Assembly: GCA_030044075.1 (NCBI GenBank)
Contig: JASHWM010000044.1
Location: forward strand, 1-7,416
From: Candidatus Rhabdochlamydia sp.
Lineage (GTDB): Bacteria > Chlamydiota > Chlamydiia > Chlamydiales > Rhabdochlamydiaceae
Direction: 5' to 3'
DNA length: 7,416 nt
The notes under the pieces were generated by a model. That model saw only the letters and a program-made list of their open reading frames with translations. It made no database searches and was not told where the DNA came from. Numbering within the stretch: position 1 is the first letter of the stretch; each line of letters begins with the position of its first letter. The position numbers and the translations under genes were made by a program. Shown one piece after another: positions 1-5,355 of this stretch.

Positions 1-28
1 TGCACATGACATCCATCCATTTTCATAG

Positions 29-33
29 AAGGG
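29..33 (+). promoter_or_regulatory. Ribosome binding site of the first methyltransferase gene
   Basis: AAGGG lies six bases before the ATG at 40. This supports ATG-40 over the adjacent in-frame TTG at 37, which would sit too close to the site. It is seen directly; its use is inferred. Confidence 0.55.
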
Positions 34-39
34 TTTTTG

Positions 40-873
40 ATGACGTATACTTTAATTGACAGCGGGAACGCTTGGAAGCTTGAGAAGTTTGGGACATATA
101 CGCTTGTCCGCCCATGCGCGCAAGCTGTGTGGAAGCCAGCCCTTGATGAGGACGTCTGGAAAAAGGCCGACGCTACTTTCACACGGGACGCAGGCAACCG
201 ATGGATATACCAAAAAAAGATCCCTTCCTCATGGCACATCGAGATCTCTGGAATACAGTTTAAGATCTCTCCCACTGATTTTGGACATCTGGGAGTGTTC
301 CCCGAGCATTCCCTTCTGTGGGAATGGATGGTGAAGAAGATCCAGGGAAGATCAAAACCTGCCAGGGTCCTCAACCTGTTTGCCTATTCGGGGGGAGCGT
401 CGCTTGCTGCAGCTAAAGCTGGCGCGTCGGTATGCCACCTCGATGCATCTAAAGGGATGGTTGCCTGGGCGCGGGAAAATGCTGCCTTAAATGGCCTGGA
501 AGGCGCTCCCATCCGCTGGATTGTAGATGATGCTGCAAAGTTTCTTGCAAGGGAGCTGAAAAGAGGTGTGCAGTATGACGGCATTATTTTGGACCCCCCA
601 ACATTTGGAAGGGGCGCCAAGGGAGAGCTCTTTAAGATCGAAGATGATCTTCACCCTCTTTTGGAAAGTTGCCGAAAACTTTTGTCAGAGGACCCCCTCT
701 TCTTTATCTTTTCATCCCATACTCCCGGGTTCACTCCTATCGTAATGGACCATGTGCTGAGACAGTGCCTGAGAAGTTTTACGGGCACCATCGAAACGGG
801 GGAGATGTTGATACAAGCCCCTGAGAGCGTTCCATTGCCTCTTGGCAGTTTTGCGAGGTGGAGCAATGATTGA
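40..873 (+). CDS. Class I SAM-dependent methyltransferase, RlmI-like
   Basis: The 277-residue product is probably a cytoplasmic RNA methyltransferase using S-adenosylmethionine. The Rossmann-type core is clear. Motif I is NLFAYSGGAS (about residues 112-121), an acidic residue at the end of strand 2 is Asp135, the motif III acidic pair is Asp163-Asp164, and motif IV is DPPTFGRG (185-192). These match the RlmI/RlmK-like family (Methyltrans_SAM type), whose best-known members methylate 23S rRNA. There is no room for the N-terminal PUA domain of E. coli RlmI, so this is a short form; residues 1-100 are a small beta-rich N-terminal region. In motif VI, where RlmI-type m5C enzymes carry the catalytic cysteine, this protein reads FSSHTPGF (224-231), so the modified position cannot be inferred. 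ATG-40 is preferred because of the AAGGG site. The gene overlaps the next by eight bases, indicating one operon. Confidence 0.85.
   Translation: MTYTLIDSGNAWKLEKFGTYTLVRPCAQAVWKPALDEDVWKKADATFTRDAGNRWIYQKKIPSSWHIEISGIQFKISPTDFGHLGVFPEHSLLWEWMVKKIQGRSKPARVLNLFAYSGGASLAAAKAGASVCHLDASKGMVAWARENAALNGLEGAPIRWIVDDAAKFLARELKRGVQYDGIILDPPTFGRGAKGELFKIEDDLHPLLESCRKLLSEDPLFFIFSSHTPGFTPIVMDHVLRQCLRSFTGTIETGEMLIQAPESVPLPLGSFARWSND
855..860 (+). promoter_or_regulatory. Internal ribosome binding site setting the SpoU methyltransferase start
   Basis: GAGGTG, a good anti-SD match, sits inside the end of the upstream gene, with five bases between it and ATG-866. It decides the start: the open frame extends upstream to an ATG at 842, but that codon has no comparable site. 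The arrangement suggests translational coupling. Confidence 0.6.
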
Positions 874-1678
874 GATTACAAGCCTCCATAACCAACTCGT
901 CAAAGATATCGTCCACCTTCGCGAAAGAAAGGAGCGCGATCAAACCGGGCAGTTCCTTATTGAAGGCTTTAGAGAAATTAAAAGAGCGCTCGAAGGGGAT
1001 GTGCAGTTAGAGGTCCTTGCTTTTTGTCCCGAGCTTTTTTTAGGTGTGAACGAACCTTCGCTGATTGCGCAATGTAAGCAAAGGAATGTGAAAATCGTCC
1101 AATTTTCACAGAAGGCCTTTTCTAAAATCTCCTATCGCGATCGTCCCGATGGATTGATTGCGATCGCAAGACAGATGAAATGGGGCCTTGATGATTTGAA
1201 GATGAGATTTCAGAAAGATCCTTTTCTTATTGTTGCAGAAGCAATCGAAAAACCAGGAAACCTTGGAACGATCCTTCGTTCGAGCGATGCAGTCGCCCTT
1301 GATGGAGTGATTGTCTGCGACCGGTGCACAGATATTTTCAATCCGAATGTGGTAAGGGCGAGCGTTGGGACGCTCTTCACAAGGCCTGTCATCGAAACTT
1401 CCAGCGAAGAAGCTTTCTGTTTCTTACGAGATAACGCTATCAAGGTTGTTGCTGCAACGCCCCACGCGGAAAAGGCGTTCACGCGAACAGACCTCACAGG
1501 GCCTATTGCGATAGTTGTCGGTACCGAGCAGCTTGGCCTTTCCAAAAAATGGCTTGAAAATGCCGATATGCAAGTGCGGATCCCAATGCTCGGCTCGGCA
1601 GACTCTTTGAACGTCGCTACCGCAACAACGCTCCTTCTATATGAAGTTCTAAGACAAAGGTCGCTGTATGGCGCCTGA
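866..1678 (+). CDS. TrmH/SpoU-family RNA 2'-O-ribose methyltransferase
   Basis: The 270-residue protein has the full SPOUT (TrmH-type) signature. Motif 1 is EKPGNLGTILRSSDA (128-142) with the conserved Asn and Arg138. Motif 2 is VVGTEQLGLS (217-226), and motif 3 is IPMLGSADSLNVATA (239-253), followed by LLLYEVLRQR. Motifs 2 and 3 form the trefoil knot that binds S-adenosylmethionine, and such enzymes methylate a ribose 2'-OH in rRNA or tRNA as dimers. Residues 1-100 look like the usual N-terminal substrate-binding domain, with the typical ligand-like stretch FLIEGFREIKRAL and the linker DGLIAIARQ. The family covers RlmB, TsnR, TrmH and Mrm3-like proteins, and the exact target cannot be read here. 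It overlaps the previous gene by eight bases and the next by eleven. The ATG-842 alternative would add eight residues without homology value. Confidence 0.92.
   Translation: MIEITSLHNQLVKDIVHLRERKERDQTGQFLIEGFREIKRALEGDVQLEVLAFCPELFLGVNEPSLIAQCKQRNVKIVQFSQKAFSKISYRDRPDGLIAIARQMKWGLDDLKMRFQKDPFLIVAEAIEKPGNLGTILRSSDAVALDGVIVCDRCTDIFNPNVVRASVGTLFTRPVIETSSEEAFCFLRDNAIKVVAATPHAEKAFTRTDLTGPIAIVVGTEQLGLSKKWLENADMQVRIPMLGSADSLNVATATTLLLYEVLRQRSLYGA
1656..1660 (+). promoter_or_regulatory. Internal ribosome binding site of the pseudouridine synthase
   Basis: AAAGG inside the end of the SpoU gene, seven bases before ATG-1668, supports that start and an eleven-base overlap. Confidence 0.5.
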
Positions 1679-2315
1679 GGTCCTTTTTTTTGACAACCAT
1701 CTTATTGTGACGATAAAACCCCACGGGATCCCCACGCAATCGACCCCTCTTGAAAAAGGGTGGCAGGACATCTGTAAGGAATGGGGGATTAAAGAGTTTA
1801 ATAAACCTGGAAAAATGTTCCTCGAGCCGATCCATCGCCTAGATAAGGCTGCCTGGGGGATTGTTGTTTTTGCAAGGACGAGCAAAGCCCTCAGCCGCCT
1901 GCAAGAGATGATGCGCCAAAAAAAGTTTCAAAAGACCTACAAAGCTGTTGTGGAAGGTCCCTTGCTTGCAAGGGAAGGGGTATTGGAAGATTTTCTTATG
2001 CACGACGACCATCGTGCGAAGGTGGTCCCAGAAAATTTTCCAGGGGCTAAAAAGGCCATCCTTCATTACAAGGTCTCCCAAGAAAAGCAAGGCCTTAGCG
2101 AAGTTGACATCACCCTTGTCACGGGCAGGTACCATCAAATCAGAGCGCAGTTTTCTTCTCGGGGATTTCCGATAGCGGGCGATGCAAGATATGGGGCCAT
2201 AAAGGTTCTTGATCGCAATCAGATCGCCCTTTGGCATGTGAAAATTTCTTTTGAGCACCCAGTGACGCATGAGGGACTTTGTTTTTCAGCAAAACCGTTA
2301 AATCCTTTTCTCTAG
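1668..2315 (+). CDS. RluA-family pseudouridine synthase, short form without S4 domain
   Basis: The 215-residue protein converts uridine to pseudouridine in rRNA or tRNA. It begins directly in the catalytic domain (VLFFDNHLIVTIKPHGIPTQ, the usual opening strand with the Lys-Pro-x-Gly turn). The catalytic aspartate lies in HRLDKAAWG as Asp59. The second family motif is TGRYHQIRAQF (152-162), followed by PIAGDARYGA and the closing strand ALWHVKISFEHPVT. There is no N-terminal S4 domain, so the protein resembles RluA or the short RluC/D-like forms; the target site is unknown. The segment after HRLD is unusual: families generally read DTSG or PVSG, here AAWG. It is the third gene of the overlapping RNA-modification cluster and stops 43 bases before the lipase-like gene, without a clear terminator between them. 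Confidence 0.9.
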   Translation: MAPEVLFFDNHLIVTIKPHGIPTQSTPLEKGWQDICKEWGIKEFNKPGKMFLEPIHRLDKAAWGIVVFARTSKALSRLQEMMRQKKFQKTYKAVVEGPLLAREGVLEDFLMHDDHRAKVVPENFPGAKKAILHYKVSQEKQGLSEVDITLVTGRYHQIRAQFSSRGFPIAGDARYGAIKVLDRNQIALWHVKISFEHPVTHEGLCFSAKPLNPFL

Positions 2316-2335
2316 AAAGCAAAAGGCTGCTAGAG
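2310..2335 (+). repeat. Imperfect hairpin at the end of the RNA-modification operon
   Basis: CTCTAG (2310-2315, which includes the TAG stop) pairs with CTAGAG (2330-2335), and an inner AGC/GCT stem closes the loop. A competing pairing CCTTTT (2304-2309) with AAAAGG (2321-2326) is possible. No T-run follows, so it is not a convincing intrinsic terminator. It could be an mRNA-end or attenuating structure. Confidence 0.35.
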
Positions 2336-2358
2336 TAACACAAAAAACCCAGTGTGAT

Positions 2359-3801
2359 ATGAGTAGGATAGATATCTGCCAGCTACAGGAGCCCATTGTT
2401 CAGGCGATCGATCTTTTCGAGGAAGACTCTGTTCTTTATAGTTCAGATATCGAAAGGATCGCAAGCAGCTGGGCATCTATTTTCTATTTTAGAGAAAAGC
2501 AGGAAGCGGTCGATCATTTCAAAAACCAGCTCTATGAGGTGTGGCTTGATCGTTTGCGGCCAGACCTCGATGAGCACGACATGCAGGTGGTCACAAGAAA
2601 GATTGGGCTGATTGCTGCACAGGCCTGTTTTAATCTCGGCAAAGAACTAAACGAAGAGATGTCCGTTAGCGATGTCTACGAGATCTCAGATGAGATCAAA
2701 AGATCAATTGTCGCCATCGGCCACAAACCGGAGTTCCATTCCTGTTTTGATGAAGAAGAAGATCAAACAAAACTACGTCTCTTTCAATTTTTGCTGGATG
2801 AAATTCCTCCGCTGGATATTTCAGAACGAGATAAACTGATCCGGGCCCTTCTGTGGAAGAAAAATCCCGAGATGTTGGAAACAGCAAGAGAGGGCGTAAG
2901 AGAAACACTGCAAGACCTTTTCTTTTGGGCAGAGCAAGATCCTGCCCATACAGGAAGCTATCCCAAACTTCCCATAGAAGCAACGATTGGGAACATGCTC
3001 GCCATCTATACTTTCCTTGATCCCCAGCAAGATGAAATTATCATCGTCCCTCAAAAGGTCGACGGCAGCTGGCAGAATATCCCTTACTCTGTGGAGAAGA
3101 TCCAGATGACCCCGGATTTTCTCGGATCTCCCATGTATGCATTTGGGCTTTCTCCAGTAGAAAAAAATAAAGGATTCCCACCGCTTTTGCTCTTTAAAGG
3201 AACGACATATCCAACCGATGAAGGCGCCTTTTTATCGATCCTTTCCGACTTGAACCCTTTCGCGTCCGTTGGAGCGTATGCATTTAGCATGGGAAGAGAG
3301 AACATCAAAAATTGGATGGATCGTGTAATCGAGGACGATGCTAAGGTCCGGGTGTTTGGCGCAAGCCTTGGAGGATCTTTAAGCTTGCAGGCGGGCATTG
3401 ACTTTTCTTCTTATATTGAAGAGGTCCATGCGTTTAGCCCTCCCGCTCTTTTTAACCGCGATATCAAAAAGTGGGAAGACATCCCGGTGGAGTCGCGCCC
3501 AAGAGTGTTTGTTTATTGTAATGAAGGGGATGTCATTCCCCATTTTGGAAGCAGCTGGGGAAAAGATTGGACCGTCGTCAGTGTCATTGCATCCCAGAGC
3601 TATAATCCATTCTTGTCCCATTGCAGGGTCTTTGCAGCAGACGATGTCATCATGCTCGATAGCAACATAGAAAAAGACCATGAGTCTTTTTCCAGGGGGC
3701 TGCTCTCAACAATCCAACTTGTGGCCTCGATCCCGATCTTTTGTTTCCTGGCGTTTATTTTTGCACTTTACCTAGCTTTCAAGAAGATCCTTGGTCAATA
3801 A
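2359..3801 (+). CDS. Putative tail-anchored alpha/beta hydrolase, class 3 lipase-like
   Basis: The 480-residue protein has two parts. Residues 1-200 are acidic and mostly helical, and I do not recognise them. Residues about 205-430 have the order of a class 3 lipase: LLLFKGT (276-282), which matches the oxyanion-side F(R/K)GT, then VFGASLGG (332-339) with nucleophile Ser336, then CNEGDVIP with Asp391, then LSHCRVF with His421. That Ser-Asp-His order and spacing fit an alpha/beta-hydrolase triad, so an esterase, lipase or phospholipase activity is inferred; the substrate is unknown. A hydrophobic segment (about 450-473) ends in AFKKILGQ, leaving only a few residues after it, as in tail-anchored proteins. 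No N-terminal signal peptide is seen. The start ATG-2359 has no good SD. It is 43 bases after the pseudouridine synthase and could be an extension of that operon. A secreted or envelope enzyme is possible but unproven. Confidence 0.8.
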   Translation: MSRIDICQLQEPIVQAIDLFEEDSVLYSSDIERIASSWASIFYFREKQEAVDHFKNQLYEVWLDRLRPDLDEHDMQVVTRKIGLIAAQACFNLGKELNEEMSVSDVYEISDEIKRSIVAIGHKPEFHSCFDEEEDQTKLRLFQFLLDEIPPLDISERDKLIRALLWKKNPEMLETAREGVRETLQDLFFWAEQDPAHTGSYPKLPIEATIGNMLAIYTFLDPQQDEIIIVPQKVDGSWQNIPYSVEKIQMTPDFLGSPMYAFGLSPVEKNKGFPPLLLFKGTTYPTDEGAFLSILSDLNPFASVGAYAFSMGRENIKNWMDRVIEDDAKVRVFGASLGGSLSLQAGIDFSSYIEEVHAFSPPALFNRDIKKWEDIPVESRPRVFVYCNEGDVIPHFGSSWGKDWTVVSVIASQSYNPFLSHCRVFAADDVIMLDSNIEKDHESFSRGLLSTIQLVASIPIFCFLAFIFALYLAFKKILGQ

Positions 3802-3912
3802 ACATTAAATTTTAATTTTAATCCCTTCTCAAAGTGTAATAAAAAATAATTTCATATATTAAATAGTCTGCATTTGTTAAAATCTTTCTGATTTATTTAA
3901 AGATTAAATTGT
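3802..3912 (+). other. AT-rich spacer before the paralogue array
   Basis: The spacer is extremely AT-rich, with TTTTAATTTTAAT (3810-3822) and many short A/T tracts. A tentative -35-like TTGTTA lies at 3874-3879, with A/T-rich -10-like stretches near 3894-3901, but spacing and sequence do not give one clear promoter. ATG-3913 has only a weak AAAGA (3899-3903) upstream. No terminator with a GC stem is visible. A new transcript probably starts here. Confidence 0.4.
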
Positions 3913-5112
3913 ATGCAGCCAGTATATTATAATAACCGGCCAATTAACAATGATCCCCTCATTCATCCTGGCGGGGAATCAAACAGTGTTTTTCCGTCTC
4001 AAAGGACCGGCGAAGAATCTTCCCTACGCTCTTTAGACGAAAGAAACGAATGTTCTGATGAATGCGGGTATTTCTGGGAAGTGGTCACCTTTCCTTTAGT
4101 GTTTATCTTCCAGCTCATCACATACCCCTTTTATCTTTTGCTTGGATGGATCCTTGATTGGGAAATGCCAATGCCGCCACCGCCTTATGGCCTGCGCTAT
4201 CCCACAGACGACGAGCTCTCCGAAGATGTAGTAGCGCTTGCGGCCCCCTATAAGATTTGCGAGGAGCAGCTTTCCAAAAGACCCGATAAGATCAATTTCA
4301 GCGAGCTTGCTACAAAAGTAGACGGAGTCGACCTTGCCGAGCTGATGAGCTTGTTTGATGCAACATTTGCTCATATTGATGATATGTCGCCAGAAGAGGT
4401 ACAGACGCTGCGAAACAATATGGACACCTATTACCGGTTTGTAAAAGATCGCATCCTGTACTCCTCTACATCACAAGCCTATACTGATGAGTATTTTAAT
4501 AATTTGGAGCTGATCGTAAAAAACCTCATTGTCCTTCTCCGGCAAGATGAGACCGAGCTTCCCCGTGATTCCAAAGAGCGTGTCTTTAAAGAACTTGCCT
4601 CGCTTGCAAACTATTGCGAAGCGCAAAAATACGAGGAGGCGCTCCGACAGTATAAAAGGCTGACAAAAGGCCTCAGCCTGGACCAGGAATTTTTGACCTG
4701 GCTCCAGGGGCTAAAAGAAGAGCTTATTTTTCCATTTCTTGAGATCCATACGTTGAACAGCCTCCGGAGGCTCCCTGCTGGGGAAGAATGGGGCCTTGAC
4801 GTCGATAATGACAATACCCAAGACCCCTATGCACAAGACGCGTACGTGGACCAATATTACTATGGCCGTATCTTAAAAGGGGGTTATACCCCTGCCCGAA
4901 TGATCTCGGCGATCTATGAAAAGCAAAAAGTTGAAGGCTCCGGCACGCTTGTCGCTGAATGTTTCCAAAAGCTCTATACCGATGGCGATATCTCCGACGA
5001 GATCGCGGGGGACGACCTCACTTTTTCCTCTCTTTACGAGGGGGATGGCAGGACCTTAAGCCATTTTGGCGTTGCCACTTTATTGGAGATCTTCGGGCAC
5101 ATTAAAAAATAA
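3913..5112 (+). CDS. Paralogue array copy 1: ECSDxC hydrophobic-segment protein of unknown function
   Basis: I do not recognise the family of this 399-residue protein. In order it has a polar variable N-terminus (1-42), the motif RNECSDEC (44-51, Cys47 and Cys51), and a hydrophobic segment (about 54-82) interrupted by Pro61 and Pro72 that could span or hairpin into a membrane. A proline-rich linker MPPPPYG (87-93) follows, then an acidic, mainly helical C-terminal region. That region includes a helix around EYFNNLELIVKNLI (193-206), Cys235 in YCEAQKYEEALRQYK, EEWGLD (291-296) and YTPARMISAIYEKQK (325-339). The same order recurs in the two downstream genes, so this is a tandem duplication family. 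There is no cleavable signal peptide. One uninterrupted hydrophobic region of this kind recalls membrane-inserted host-interaction proteins of chlamydiae, but it is not the classical two-lobed Inc hydrophobic domain. Secretion is inference only. Confidence 0.82.
   Translation: MQPVYYNNRPINNDPLIHPGGESNSVFPSQRTGEESSLRSLDERNECSDECGYFWEVVTFPLVFIFQLITYPFYLLLGWILDWEMPMPPPPYGLRYPTDDELSEDVVALAAPYKICEEQLSKRPDKINFSELATKVDGVDLAELMSLFDATFAHIDDMSPEEVQTLRNNMDTYYRFVKDRILYSSTSQAYTDEYFNNLELIVKNLIVLLRQDETELPRDSKERVFKELASLANYCEAQKYEEALRQYKRLTKGLSLDQEFLTWLQGLKEELIFPFLEIHTLNSLRRLPAGEEWGLDVDNDNTQDPYAQDAYVDQYYYGRILKGGYTPARMISAIYEKQKVEGSGTLVAECFQKLYTDGDISDEIAGDDLTFSSLYEGDGRTLSHFGVATLLEIFGHIKK
4048..4060 (+). repeat. 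13-base sequence shared by all three paralogues (copy 1 instance)
   Basis: GAATGTTCTGATG, encoding Glu-Cys-Ser-Asp, is identical in copy 1 (4048-4060), copy 2 (5485-5497) and copy 3 (6695-6707). Flanking codons differ, so this is the best-kept DNA block of the array and marks the equivalent position in each gene. Confidence 0.8.
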
Positions 5113-5143
5113 ATTAGTAGTTTTTTAACTTTATCCTGTCAGT

Positions 5144-5159
5144 TTTTTTGATCAAAAAA
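5144..5159. repeat. Perfect 16-base palindrome TTTTTTGATCAAAAAA
   Basis: Six T, GATC and six A form an exact palindrome 32 bases after the copy 1 stop. It could form a small A/T stem ending transcripts on either strand, or a symmetric protein site. In such AT-rich DNA chance is also possible. Confidence 0.5.
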
Positions 5160-5187
5160 TATAAACACTTTTTTAATTGCATTCATT

Positions 5188-5209
5188 AAAAGTTTTCCTT
5201 ATAACTTTT
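5188..5209 (+). terminator. Weak terminator-like inverted repeat
   Basis: AAAAGTT (5188-5194) and AACTTTT (5203-5209) form a perfect seven-base stem with an eight-base loop, and the right arm merges into a T-run ending at 5210. The stem is almost all A/T, so termination activity is doubtful. Confidence 0.25.
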
Positions 5210-5255
5210 TCTCTTAAAATTAAAATTAAGTATATATTACTCGTTTTCAATATAT

Positions 5256-5261
5256 TATAAT
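5256..5261 (+). promoter_or_regulatory. Candidate -10 element for copies 2 and 3
   Basis: A perfect TATAAT lies 94 bases before ATG-5356. No good -35 is seen at 17 bases (TATATT at 5233-5238), though AT-rich upstream DNA can substitute in some bacteria. It implies a 5' untranslated region of roughly 85-90 bases. Confidence 0.35.
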
Positions 5262-5342
5262 CTTTATTTGCGATTGAAAATAAATGATGGGGTAAATTAA
5301 AATTACTGCTCTTTTAACAAGAATTAACTGTTTTAACCGTTT

Positions 5343-5347
5343 AAAGG
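5343..5347 (+). promoter_or_regulatory. Ribosome binding site of copy 2
   Basis: AAAGG lies eight bases before ATG-5356. A second in-frame ATG follows at once at 5359, so the true start could be either; the difference is one methionine. Confidence 0.5.
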
Positions 5348-5355
5348 TAATTTAA

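Larger units (their letters stand above)
5113..5355 (+). other. AT-rich intergenic region with structured elements
   Basis: No credible gene is present on either strand. The region is dominated by A/T tracts. It holds a 16-base perfect palindrome (5144-5159), a seven-base inverted repeat (5188-5209), a perfect TATAAT (5256-5261), and two copies of AAATTAAAATTA (5217-5228 and 5294-5305). It probably carries the 3' end of the copy 1 transcript and the promoter of copies 2 and 3. Confidence 0.5.

Noticed and set aside
2..28. A short open frame ending in TAG at 26-28 (reading AHDIHPFS) as the tail of an upstream gene
   Set aside because: Only eight codons are visible and another frame is also open to a TGA at 57-59, so neither can be chosen.
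842..865. ATG-842 as start of the SpoU methyltransferase
   Set aside because: GAGGTG at 855-860 points to ATG-866, and the extra eight residues are not part of the family domain.
1210..1545. A 111-codon minus-strand open frame within the SpoU gene
   Set aside because: It lies wholly inside a gene with all SPOUT motifs, and its own translation shows no domain.
1839..2270. A 143-codon minus-strand open frame within the pseudouridine synthase gene
   Set aside because: It is the antisense shadow of a well-supported gene and has no recognisable protein features.
2304..2345. Rho-independent terminator after the pseudouridine synthase gene
   Set aside because: The hairpin is imperfect and is followed by TAACACAAAAAACCC rather than a T-run.
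4042..4158. Classical Inc-type bilobed hydrophobic domain
   Set aside because: There is one continuous segment of about 29 residues with two prolines rather than two clear membrane spans separated by a polar turn, so I did not assign it to the Inc family.
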